DNA of 64,000 nt from Henricia sp. BOLD:AAB3569 (taxonomy: Eukaryota > Echinodermata > Asteroidea > Spinulosida > Echinasteridae): the NCBI GenBank assembly GCA_037783545.1, contig JBBELK010000984.1:62001-126000 (forward strand), in the 5' to 3' direction. Position numbers and translations under genes: made by a program. Of the stretch, positions 34,155-45,051 are shown piece after piece. The notes beneath the pieces are model-generated. The model made no database searches and had not been told where the DNA came from. It was given only the letters and a program-made list of their open reading frames with translations. Every line of letters starts with the position of its first letter. Position 1 is the stretch's first letter.

Positions 34155-34261
34155 GGCAGCAAACAAACCGGTCCTTTCTCATTGTCTACGTCATATTGAG
34201 CATGCGCATTTTAGCTCCAACATGACGTAAACAATGGAAAGAGACCGGTTTGTTTGCTGCC
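34155..34261. mobile_element. GGCAGCA foldback copy
   Basis: Same arms and NRF1/CRE-like core as at 9529-9634. The right-hand CRE-like site reads ATGACGTAAAC here. Confidence 0.6.
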
Positions 34262-34316
34262 ATCACGCGTTTCAAAAGTCTCCTATTGTATGCAACTAAT
34301 ATAGACTGCCGAAGTC

Positions 34317-35145
34317 GTTCGGCAACTCACCCTATTATTCCGCCAAGGCATGGTCAAATTTACCCAGAACAATATCCACTATTTCTCGGTTAATATGTGC
34401 TCAAGTTTCGTGTCTACAAATTTAACATGAACAACACTTTGGATTTACTCACTATCCAACTAGTTGACTAAAAAAAATAAAGACTAACAAAATGAGGAAA
34501 TCCGTTCACCCAACGATTCATTTGCCCCATATTGTTTTATGGTGCGTGATCTTATTTCATTGACAAGATCATTTTGATTCATTTCATGAATATACGAACA
34601 AACGCGTTGATGCTCAATTAAGTCCACAATACATTGGTTAATTAATCAATCAAAGTTGTACATGTATCATGATATGTATAGGCCTGTATACTTTATTTAA
34701 ATTGAATGCAGAATATGCGAATTTAATTCTTAACAAATGAAAAGGAATATTCAATTCAGCCCGTGTCGCAATAAAAACGTATTTTTTTGCGAATTGGATT
34801 GCACATTGGCAACGTATACTGAAACCGAAAGCATAATAACGTATTTGTAATCCTTTAAATTAAACGTTATGCACAATCGTTTATTTGAATGACGCAAAAT
34901 GAAATCAAATGCTAATTATTGCGAAAATAAAACCGGGATATGCGTCATACTCCAAATCGGCGCAAAATGTATTTGATGTTTTACATTTGATGAAATGCGC
35001 ATTACTCAAAATTGTCCGGGAAAACTTATATTATGTAACCGACATGTAACAAACGTTGTTCTCTTACTCAGTTATTTGACTATGCACATTTTTAAAAAAT
35101 ACATTGCAAAGAAGTTACATTGTACGTCTAAAACGACACATCCAA
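34317..35145. repeat. flank segment F, copy 4 of 6
   Basis: Near-identical to 9690-10514, and joined to LINE R2 at the same base as copy 2 is joined to R1. No gene is seen. Confidence 0.65.
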
Positions 35146-37652
35146 ATTTAGTACGGCGGCACCGAGAGCCTTGTAAAAGTCGGTGGCTCCCTGACCTCTC
35201 CCTTCTTATTTGAGAAGGGAATAAGGCACATCCCCGACTCAAATTCACCCGTGTCTGTTTCGGCATACGCAGACGATGTTACTTTGTTTATCACCTCCGA
35301 CGCAGGCTTTAAAGTTGCTGAAGTCTATGACCTCTTCAGCAACGCCTCTGCTGCATGCATAAATACCCGAAAGTCCCAGGGATTGTGGGCCGGATCCTGG
35401 ACCAGACGAAATGAAAATCCCATGGGTTTCTGTTGGAATTGTGAAGGTCTTGCCTTTTTTGGAGTTCACCTCGGAAATACAAATAACTATGTCAAACAAA
35501 ACTGGATCAAATTTAAAGAAAAACTGAAGAAAACACTCGCTTCTTGGTCTTACCGTCTCTATTCTCTCTCCTTTAAACCAGCTCGCCGCTTCCAAAATAT
35601 TTCATTGTATTGCAGTTATTTCCCCTCCAGAAAATATTATTGGTGAACTCCAGGAAAGTCTCGTAAATTTCGTCTGGTCCCAAAAGCGTCACTACCTTAA
35701 GAAGGAAATCCTTTACCGAAAATCTGACAATGGAGGGATGGGTCTAGCATGCCTCCAAGCACGCATTATGACTTTCCGCTTCACTACCATACAGCGCTTT
35801 CTCAATCTCTGCCCTCATCCCAGTTTCCTTCTATTTAGCCATCTCTTAAAACAGTACAGGAAACTGGAGTACGATTTTGAACTTTACCACTTTACACCGA
35901 TCTCAAATTTCACACTAGTCTCCCCTGCTTCTATAGTGACATACTGCGTGCTTGGACAGCATCCGGAGCTCAGTTAGAGACACGACCAGACGATATCAAC
36001 CACGTCATTAACTTACCAATTGCTAGTCTCCTTAACAATGCAGCTGATGATGACGTAACGCCTCCACTGCGGCTCAAAGCGTGCGGCGTTCTTCTCATCC
36101 GTAACCTGATCGATTTGAACACCGCCCTCTGGATGGACGCCCAGACCATTCACTCCTCTTCCAAAAACCTACGACCACCTTCTCTTCGCCTCCTTCAGCA
36201 AGATCTCCACCGTATTCGTCTGCTACTACTTCACCACTTTCTAGCTATCTTCTGTGACACCGGATGCCGTCTCCCTGCTTCTCAATTATGTGCTCTCCCC
36301 AAGTTTCCGGACAGTCCCGTCAATTTCGTCATTTCTTCGTTTCAAAATGGACTCTCCGCACCATCCAAAGCTATCTACAGTATCTTCAACTCTTCGTCGA
36401 ATTCTATATTAATCTCCTACTGGCACAAAAATCGTCACCTCGACCCCGAAACTACCATTCAATGGAATCAACTTTACAAACTGCCTTCCACGAAAAAAGA
36501 GGATGACGTCCAGTATAAGCTGCTTCACAACTTCCTCCCATCTCTCTGTACTTCATCATCTCAACCCGGAGAGCCTGGCACAATCCAGCATCTTTTCATC
36601 ACCTGTCAAGCCATCCAACCGACCCTCACTCTGCTCCACCAGCTGCTCGAACGCCTTCTACCTTCTACACCAATGAACTTCGACCTCTACTGGGCGTTCA
36701 TTCCGCACGCAAAGAGTCGCAGTAAGGAGGCAGTTCGATTGTCCAATTATCTCATCATCAGCTGCTTGTCATTTCGTAGACCCTCTCACCATCTGGAAAT
36801 ACCGCATCAAATCCAAAATTCTTCTTGAGTTCTCCTATAAATCTAGCACCAACATCCCTTTTTTTCTTCAGAAATGGTCAATCAACAATTCAATCTTTGA
36901 ATATAAAAATGGAAAAATGACGTGATTGATATAATCGCCACTCATATCGGAATTTTTCTCTCCCCAGAGTAGCTGCTCGAGTTTCTCGAGACATGGCTTT
37001 TTGCCTCTGCTCTGGGGAGAGGATTCCCTACCGCGGGGCCTCTTCCCGGGCTCGTTTCCGGGGTTTTGGGTACCCCCTTGTTTGAGCTTTGCTCTCTCCG
37101 GAACAGGGAGTGCTTCGGACTTGGGCGCCTCCCCGGTTTTGTGCCCGGGAACGGGCCTCCTTCTTTTCTCTCCACCCCTTCCTTGGTAGACGGATGAGGG
37201 TAGCTGTGCTACGTAACACAGCGTGGTGTGTTTTTTTCACCGCCCTCACTCGTCCGCCATTCCCTGCCTGGGCCGTCACGTGCGGGTGCTCTGCGCCTGC
37301 ACACTGAGGTTGGCGGCCCCGGCTTTTTCTCCGCCCACGTTTTGGGCACCCCCTCGCTCCCTTCCACCCCACCCCCTTCTGAATTTGGTTCGTATGGTTA
37401 TGTTCTTATGTATACTATCCTGATTAATGTCTTAAATCCAAAATAATTGGAATTTTTGTTACTAATTAATTTGTTTACAAGTATTTTTTTGTTACAATTT
37501 AATTTGTTTACAAGTATCAGTGTTATTAATTTGCATCCTTGGTTAAACATTGTTTTCTTTTTATTTTGTAAATATTGCATTATAGAAAATGAAATAAAGA
37601 TGCTCTTTGAAAAGTAAAAAAAAGTATAAATTCTTTCTCTCTTTCTTTCTTC
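35146..37652 (+). mobile_element. TX1-like LINE copy R2, 5'-truncated
   Basis: R2 shares the R1 start, the RT deletion and the flanks, so it is a segmental duplicate of R1 and not an independent insertion. R2 keeps a stretch of about 42 bp near 35613-35655 that R1 lost. It has its own lesions: a one-base length change near 35891 (ACTTTACACC against ACTTAAACACC), a gap of about 29 bp near 36764, and a gap of about 44 bp in the 3' untranslated region near 37107. The tail is a TTTC repeat ending at 37652. Confidence 0.85.
35251..36828 (+). pseudogene. LINE R2 ORF2 remnants
   Basis: Three broken frames are collinear with R1: the YADD-bearing piece to 35646, MGLACLQAR from 35738 to 35977, and the C-terminal piece 36115-36828. 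The last shifts frame after LIISC. No complete RT palm is encoded. Confidence 0.8.
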
Positions 37653-39099
37653 GGGCAAACGGTCACGTGACATCACATATCTGCCAATAACTGCCAAACG
37701 CCGTGGCCGATTTCAACCAGATTTGGACAGAGTCTTCCTTGACCGGAGTCCTATCTTGGGTGACCACCACGTGAGGTCAATGGTCAACTACTGGTCACTA
37801 CTGGTCATTTCCTTCAAAATTATAAAATGCTTCTTCTTCCACAGTCTTGACCCAATTAATGTCAAATGTGGTCAGTAACATTTTTGGACCACGCTACATA
37901 TGGGTTGTTCTCAGAATTTGTCCATCGGCTACCTAATGGTCAGTACGGGTCATTTTCTTTGGAATGACCCAAATGCTATATGTGCCAATATTTGCCAAAA
38001 TCCTTTGTCGTTTTCAGCCAAATTTGGACAGTATCTTCGTTAATCCGAGTCCCATCTTATACAAAATGCTTCTTAAGAGTTCTATAGGTCATTGGTCAGT
38101 CAAGTGGCCGAAATTTTCAACTTGGTCGTATGGCAACATGAAGGTCATTTTCGGGGTCAGCGAGGAAGCGCAATTTTTTTTGAGGTGGTGGTCAGTGGTC
38201 AGCAGTGGCCGAAATTTTAAACTTCGTCCAATCGTTAAATCTATGTACGTTCAATGGCGAGCTCAAAAATACCAAACATCGACAAAACTGACCACTGGTC
38301 AGTTTTGGCTGAAATTGTAAACTTTGTCAAGTAGACTAAAAGAGTTACATGCAAAGAACTTACACAAATCAGGATAACAAAAAATGCATTTTTTTTTTCC
38401 AGTCACTATTGGAACTCGCTGTTTGTTTATTTCATCAATAACAAAATAAAATTCAAAAGTGTGATACCCTCACCTGGTTTTATAAATCACTATCGGGTGG
38501 TTCACAATACATGTACATGTATCGCGCGCAAATTTACGTATGAATACAGCGCATTCATGATCCTCAGCGATCGCTACACACAGTATAGTAATACAAGTCA
38601 CGCACGTGTTTGTACATGTATCCGTACCATGCACAACATACAGCGGTGGCCTAGAGGGGTATATCCAATTGCTCAATTGCGATACCCCCTAGTCTTTCTC
38701 CTGGTCGTTTTTATGCTACGCGCTCACGCGCTGTATTGCTCAGATGGTGAATTGCATGTAGCCGGAACGTATAGAAGAAGGAACTTGAGGAAGTGTTTAG
38801 AAAACGGCCACACTCGCGTCTAGCTAGCTACTTATAAAGAGGCATATCGGTACATTCTTGGCAATGTTGTACGTACGTATATGCTGGTCGATCGATCATG
38901 CGTTGCGTGCACAACAAATCCGGTGCGCGCGTTGTGACACTGGAGCAGTGCCAGTTCAAAAAAACTATATATGGATCAGCATCTTGATTTCCAGTCAAAT
39001 GTTTCCCCAACATTCTACATTGTTCAAATGTCAGAACAACCTTTCATAAAAGCTATTTCAGGCTGATATCCGTGCTTCGTGAAGCACATGAGCTCTAGT
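37653..39099. repeat. duplicated block (copy 2 of 3)
   Basis: This matches 13051-14690 from GGGCAAACGG to GAGCTCTAGT. It lacks about 190 bp present near 14330-14520 in copy 1. It ends abruptly at 39099, where the other copies continue toward a receptor gene; here LINE 3' sequence begins instead. Confidence 0.65.
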
Positions 39100-39181
39100 G
39101 TTCTTTGTTCACCGAGGATGTAATAAAGTTGTTCTTGGAAAAGAAAAAAGAAAAAGTCTAAATTCTTTCTTTCTTTCTTTC
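39100..39181 (+). mobile_element. LINE 3'-tail remnant with TTTC repeat
   Basis: GATGTAATAAAGTTGTTCTT and the A-rich/TTTC stretch match the final bases of R3 (44990-45051). Only the last 80 bp or so of this LINE copy remain. It abuts the 5' end of R3. Confidence 0.75.
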
Positions 39182-39427
39182 TAAATTCTGGCGGTAGGTC
39201 GTGTTTCTATCGAGCTCCGGAAAACCGTAAGAAACCTTAGCATTTTATGCTACTTGGGTCACAATTTTTACATCTTTGTGACCGTTATAACATACAGGTT
39301 CTGCTAGACCATCCTCCATTTGTCAGGTTTAGTAATTTTAGTGTATTTTTAGGTTTAATTTTGTTAGTTTTCTGTTGGTTTTTTTTTGCTATGGCTGACC
39401 ACTGTGGTCAGTCAAGCAGAACCCACC

Positions 39428-39925
39428 ATGCAGAGCCAGCCCGGCACTAGCGCGTCTGGCTCTGCTAGTTCAATTGTTCCCGGTGACGAGCCCTTTCAGG
39501 GCGTCACCAGGAACAATGGTGTGTTTTTCAAGGCGGCTGACAATGTCTCTGTTCAAGGGTACATGGACGCCATTGCAAATCAACTACCCCCACAATCTAT
39601 CGTTTCGGCCTCAAGAATTTCTAATGGTCGCATTGCTTTTTACCTCAGCTCGAGACAGGCAGTCATCGAGGCGGTCCAAGATGGCCTATCCTACGATGGC
39701 TCCTATCTCGAGCTGAATCCTCTTGTCCGCCCTACAACCCGGTTAACTCTCTCCAATGTCTACCCTGAGATACCAAACGGAGTCATTGCCAGCCAGCTCT
39801 CATCGTTTTGTAAGGTGGTGTCTCAGATTCGGCCCATACCCCTCGTCGGAACAGCTCATAAAATTCTTATCCTCTGTGAAATCTCGCAAAAGACCAGCCC
39901 AGGTTGCCAGAAAGTTTACTTCTGA
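39428..39925 (+). pseudogene. LINE R3 ORF1, truncated
   Basis: About 165 codons from an ATG with context CCACCATGC. A Ser/Thr/Pro-rich start is followed by a fold with FFKAADNVSVQGYMDAI and then LTLSNVYPEIPNGVIASQL, which I associate with the RNA-binding ORF1 proteins of TX1-like elements. The frame then runs out of register; a +1 frame (to 40031) continues with RKRPAQVARKF, a basic stretch that is probably the true C-terminal part. A deletion or frameshift near 39870 is therefore likely. No CCHC knuckle is seen. Confidence 0.6.
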
Positions 39926-40054
39926 CATTCCTGGGCTGGCCCGACAACTAAAAACTTTACGTACTCACGCACCTCTGGGGAAAAACATGCTGCAGCGGAT
40001 ACATAAACTTTCTACCACGTTAGGTAAATAAATGTTTTTATTTTTTCTTTTCTC

Positions 40055-42395
40055 ATGAAGTTTTTGTATCTGCTTTTTGCCTGCGCGATGGCACTGTCTT
40101 TAATTACTTTAAATACAGGAGGCTGTGCCTCTCCCATTAAAAATGCTTCTCTTAAAGTCTATTTCGATAAGGTTGATTTCAACCCAGATATTATTTTTCT
40201 ACAAGAAACTCATAATCTTAATGAAAAAGACTCTTGCTGGAACTTGTGGTCCCACACCCCGTTCTGCTCTCCTTCCCCCACTCCGGGGTCAGGAGTCACG
40301 ACTCTTATCAATACTAAAAAAGTTGATGTAATTTCATACTCTCCTGTTTTTGCTGGACATGTTCATTATCTTCATATTAAATTCCACGATACCAATTTTC
40401 ACCTTTATAATACTCATGTTCCCCAAAATGACAAAATTGCCCTTAATGCTATACAGTCCATCGTGGACCACAGTTCCAGCATCTATGACAGTGTCATCGT
40501 TGCTGGTGATTTTAATTGTACTTTAAATCTCAGTCTCGATCGTCTGCGTACGTCCGTTGAACGCAGGCCCAAAGTTGCCATGGTTCTCAGAGGCGCCGTT
40601 GATGCATTGTCCCTCAGCGATGCCTGGCGCAGACTGAACCCCTCCGAAACTGAGTTTACCTGGCTTCGAAACAATCCTGCCCTTGTGCAGGGTGTTTCGA
40701 AAGCCAGGCTGGACCGCTTTTACATTCCTTCCCATTTGATATCTTCCGTCTATTCTTCTTCTATTATTCCCTGCTCTCTCTCTGACCACAGTGCTGTACA
40801 GATCACCCTTAGTTTTCCCACTACCTTCCAGAAGGGAAGTGCCTATTGGCATTTCAACAACTCCCTTCTGGAAGATGAAAATTATAAAGAAATTATTCGA
40901 ACATTTTGGGATGATTGGACTAATAAAAAGTGGGACTTTCCGGATCTAGCCTCTTGGTGGGATTTCGGAAAGTCCCACATAAAATCTATTACTCAGATGT
41001 ATAGCACTAAAGTGGCCAGAGGGAAGAGACAAAACTTTCTTCAACTTAATCAAAGAATAAACGAACTTCAGTCTGTGCCAGACTTCACACCCGAAATCAG
41101 AGAAGCTCTCAATGAACAAAAACATAATTTAAATTTTCTTCTCAGATCCGAAGCTAAAGGCGCTCTCGTCAGATCACGTTTTAAGTTCTCTTCCGAAATT
41201 GACACTTCTTCGACCTTCTTTTTTAATCTTGAGAAAAATAACTCGACCTCTAAATACATATCTCGGGTCCGACTCTCCTCCGGGAGTGTTTCCGAGGACC
41301 CGAGAGAAATCAAATCTCAAATTCGTGATTTGTACAGTTCTCTTTATTCTCGCGCTCCTACTGACGAGGGCGCCCTTTCCGAAATCTTAACTGGTTTAAA
41401 TCGACTGGATCCTGCAGATTCGGAGGACCTCGACCGTCCTCTGACTTTGCAGGAACTTGACCTTGCCGTCAGGGAACTTGGCAAAAACAAAACTCCTGGC
41501 CTCGACGGCCTCACTTCGGAATTTTTTCAATGCTTTTGGCCCCTTCTTAAAGATGACTTTCTTTCAGTTCTCAATGACTCCTTTGTTTCCGGTTTTCTCC
41601 CTCATTCCCTTAGACGGGGGCGTCATTACCCTTCTTCCCAAGAAGGGGGACTTGGTCGATTTGGCCAACTGGCGCCCCATCTCCCTTCTGAACACTGACT
41701 ATAAAATTGTTGCCAAGTTGCTTGCCGGCAGGCTCAAGAAATGCATCGGCAGCGTCATCAACCCGGACCAGAGTTACTGTGTTCCGGGTCGATCCATTTA
41801 CAACAACATTAACTTAATTCGAGACGTTCTTTTCTATTGTAATAGCAAAGACCTTCCCTTAGCCGTGGTCAACCTCGATCAAAAGAAAGCTTTTGACAAC
41901 GTTGACCACGGCTACCTGTTTTCTGTACTGAGAGCCATGGGCTTTGGGGACCCGTTCATCCGTCACATCCAACTCTTGTACAGCGGCGCCGAGAGTCTTG
42001 TAAAAGTTGGATGCTCCCTGACCTCTCCCTTCTCCTTCGAGAAGGGAATAAGGCAGGGCTGCCCGCTCTCGGGGCTGTTGTACTCAATTGCTATTGAGCC
42101 GTTGCTCCATAATTTTCGCACAAAACTTTTGGACTTTTCTCTTCGTATTCCCGGTACAGACGCCCCCCTAGTCGTATCGGCGTACGCAGACGACGTGACT
42201 TTATTTATCACTAGCAATGCAGGCTTTGGCGCCGCTGAGAAGGCCTACGGCCTTTTCAGTGACGCCTCCGCAGCATGTTTGAACACCCAAAAGTCCCATG
42301 GATTGTGGGCCGGTTCTTGGACCGGACGAAATAACAAACCCCTAAATTACTACAATAATCAAAATTTGACAAAATGCAAACAAAAACTTAATAAA
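40055..42395 (+). pseudogene. LINE R3 ORF2: endonuclease and reverse transcriptase, frameshifted
   Basis: The first frame (40055-41698) starts at ATG 40055 and holds an AP-type endonuclease: ITLNTGG at the start, FLQETH (catalytic Glu), VAGDFNCTL and SDHSAVQITL (catalytic Asp-His). It ends out of frame after a run of five G at 41616-41620; the RT continues one frame over (to 42521). Visible RT motifs are NLDQKKAFDNVDH (motif A Asp), GIRQGCPLSGLLYS (motif B) and SAYADDVTLFI (motif C). After GLWAGSW a segment corresponding to the thumb start of R1 is missing and the internal duplicate begins at about 42398. Confidence 0.85.
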
Positions 42396-42397
42396 AC

Positions 42398-43227
42398 TTC
42401 CAGAAGGGAAGTGCCTATTGGCATTTCAACAACTCCCTTCTGGAAGATGAAAATTATAAAGAAATTATTCGAACATTTTGGGATGATTGGACTAATAAAA
42501 AGTGGGACTTTCCGGATCTAGCCTCTTGGTGGGATTTCGGAAAGTCCCACATAAAATCTATTACTCAGATGTATAGCACTAAAGTGGCCAGAGGGAAGAG
42601 ACAAAACTTTCTTCAACTTAATCAAAGAATAAACGAACTTCAGTCTGTGCCAGACTTCACACCCGAAATCAGAGAAGCTCTCAATGAACAAAAACATAAT
42701 TTAAATTTTCTTCTCAGATCCGAAGCTAAAGGCGCTCTCGTCAGATCACGTTTTAAGTTCTCTTCCGAAATTGACACTTCTTCGACCTTCTTTTTTAATC
42801 TTGAGAAAAATAACTCGACCTCTAAATACATATCTCTCCACATAATCCTAATACTTGTGGGGTTTTGGAATTGACCACCTTTGGACACTAAAAACGATGG
42901 TTTTTCGACTTTATTTACCTATTTTGTTTAAACCCTCACGTTTAGCGGTTACTAGAGACCCCCAATTTTGATATGTGAACAGAAAATCTTGAATTTTCCT
43001 TAAATAATTTAGTGTTTTTGGTGCGAAAACTAAGGACTGTCGAGAACCCCCCAAGGACCCAAACCACCCAAGGACCAAACCCCACAAGGACCAAATCCTC
43101 TAACTTCTTCATAGACTTGTGCACAACCCGTGCACCCCAAGGACCAAAACATATATATTTGACTATATCTCGGGTCCGACTCTCCTCCGGGAGTGTTTCC
43201 GAGGACCCGAGAGAAATCAAATCTCAA
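42398..43227 (+). repeat. internal duplicate of LINE R3 (copy of 40828-41321) with insert
   Basis: From CTTCCAGAAGGG on, the sequence repeats 40828-41321 with no difference that I could see by eye, interrupted by a 329-bp insert. The right junction is at CTCAAA: 41321 reads ...AATCTCAAATTCG, and the continuation (as in R1 near 11400) reads ...GACTCAAAGCGTGC. Six bases are thus common to both partners. Confidence 0.9.
42836..43164. mobile_element. 329-bp insert with ATATCT target duplication
   Basis: The duplicated LINE segment is interrupted here. ATATCT at 42830-42835 and again at 43165-43170 bounds the insert, while the intact copy has it once (near 41263). No terminal inverted repeats are seen. 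The insert contains four or five CCAAGGACC(A)AA phrases between 43060 and 43150. No recognisable coding content. Confidence 0.7.
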
Positions 43228-44156
43228 AAGCGTGCGGGGTCACACTCGTTCGCCACCTCCTCGACTTATCAACCGGACACTGGATGGACGGTCAAGCTCT
43301 TATTTCGTCTTTCTTTGGATTTTGGCCTCCGTCTCTTCGCCTCTTGAATCAAGACCTTCAAAATCTTCATTGTCATCTTCTTCAAGCTTTTCCTGCAGTC
43401 TCCTGTGCAGATGGTCTTCGTTTTTCCCGGGTCGACATCGGAGACATTTCTCATCGCCCCGACTCCCCGGTTCGTTTCGTCTTGCCATCTGCACAGAAAG
43501 GACTCTCCGCACCATCCAAAGCCATCTACGCCAACTTCGTTAAAACCGTTTTTCGTTCTCCGTCATCGTTTCCTTCTCACTGGCACAAAATTGGCTTCAT
43601 CGACTTCTCCTCTTCTATCCAATGGACACAAATCTATCAACCTCCAACCTCCAAGAAAGAGAGTGATGTTCAATTTAAACTTCTCCATAATTTCCTGCCC
43701 TCACTCACAGTTCTTCATCATCTGAACCCGGACATCTCTTCAACCTGCGGATGGTGCGGAGAGAGAGGCACGATCGAACATCTCTTCATCCAGTGCCCGG
43801 CCATCCAATCCACCCTGGACCTCCTCGCTTCCCTCCTTGCCCGCTTGCTTCCGTCTATTCACCTGGACTTCGATGTCTACTGGGCACTGATCCCGCATGC
43901 GAAAGGCCGCACAAAAGGAGCAGTCCGCCTCGCAAATTACCTCATCATCAGCTGCAAAAATATCCTCTTTTTCCATTATCGTACTTCCCACTTTGTTGAT
44001 CCCAAAATCGTTTGGGTCCAAAGAATAAAAAGCAAAATCCTGATCGAATTTTCTTTCTTTAAATGTGTTAATAACCTAGATAATTTTCTCAGTAAATGGT
44101 CATTTAATGACACCTTTTTTACTTACAATAACAACACAATGACGTGGTTAATATAG
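43228..44156 (+). pseudogene. LINE R3 ORF2 C-terminal region
   Basis: A frame of about 310 codons beginning KACGVTLVRHLLDLS, collinear with R1 from about residue 113 of its frame. It contains LSAPSKAIY, KKESDVQFKLLHNFLPS and a zinc-knuckle-like CGWCGERGTIEHLFIQC (Cys-Cys-His-Cys), and ends MTWLI followed by TAG. The part is intact but separated from the RT by the internal duplicate. Confidence 0.8.
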
Positions 44157-45051
44157 CCGCCAGCCTTTTGTTTTGGGGTTTTCTTCTCCCCGGGGCGGTT
44201 GCTCGACCGGGGAGGGGATGCTCCACTGTGGAGCCCCTCCCGGGACCTAGGATGGACCTTTTTTTCTGGGTTTCTTTCTCTCCGGAACAGCAGCTCGAGC
44301 ATTCGAGACATGGCAATGGCCACTGTTTCTGGGGAGGGAGTGCCCACCTTTGGGGTCCTTCCTGGGATCATGCCCAGGAACGGACCTCCTTTTGTAAAAA
44401 GATTTCTTTAAATTGATTGATTATTTTTGTCTTTGTAGGTGGGGCTTTTGTTTCGGCGTCGGCTCGCTCGTCCTTGGATCGGCTGCTCGACTCGTCGAGA
44501 CATGGCGTTATGCCTCCGATCCTTGGACGGGCTTGTCGGCGTCCACAGTTTGCTGGACCCACCCCCCCCCCCCCACCTCCATTTGTTTAATTTATTTATA
44601 GTTGTTCAAATTATTTCTTCCCCCACCCCCTCCCCGGTGGACGGCGGAGTGTAGCTGTGCCCCCCAAAAAGCACAGCGCGGTGCATACCGCCCTCTACCG
44701 CCCACCTTTTCCTGCCAGAGCCGTCACGTGCGGATGCACTGCAACCGCATACAGTGGTTGATGGCTCTGGCTTTCCCTGCCCCTCTCCTTTTTTGGAATG
44801 GGCATTCCTTTCTCACCTCCCCTCCCCTTAATGATATTCATGTAATAATTAAACTAATTAACTTGTCTCTTGGTTTAATTCTCTGTATCTCTGTATTGTT
44901 TTTCTTTATTTGTTGTCATAAAACTAAAGTTTTACTTTTCCTTAATTGCATTATCTGTGTAATTAATTTCTGTTTAAGTTTGTAAATATTGTATTTTGTT
45001 TCACAGAAATGTAATAAAGTTGTCCTTGGAAAAGTCTCTCTTTCTTTCTTT
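44157..45051 (+). other. LINE R3 3' untranslated region
   Basis: GC-rich to about 44820, with several short hairpins of the form GCTCGA...TCGAGAC (44190-44520), a C run at 44562-44573, and a longer hairpin with arms around TGGCAGGAAAAGG-like sequence near 44700. It then turns T-rich, with AATAAA at 45013 and a TTTC tail. R1 and R2 share the hairpin phrases. Open frames across it are GC artefacts. Confidence 0.65.

Larger units (their letters stand above)
39182..45051 (+). mobile_element. TX1-like LINE copy R3, near full length, rearranged
   Basis: A non-LTR retrotransposon of about 5.9 kb: 5' untranslated region, ORF1 (39428-39925), ORF2 endonuclease and RT (40055-42395, frameshifted), an internal duplicate of 40828-41321 placed at 42398-43227 with a 329-bp insert inside it, the ORF2 C-terminal part (about 43228-44156), a hairpin-rich 3' untranslated region, AATAAA at 45013 and a TTTC tail. 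The RT phrases NWRPISLLNTDYKI and PDQSYCVPGRSI are typical of the TX1 branch of L1 elements. It cannot be autonomous. Confidence 0.85.

Noticed and set aside
44562..44573. C homopolymer and short GC hairpins as a possible RNA gene
   Set aside because: It lies inside the LINE 3' untranslated region and is not shared in form with R1 or R2.
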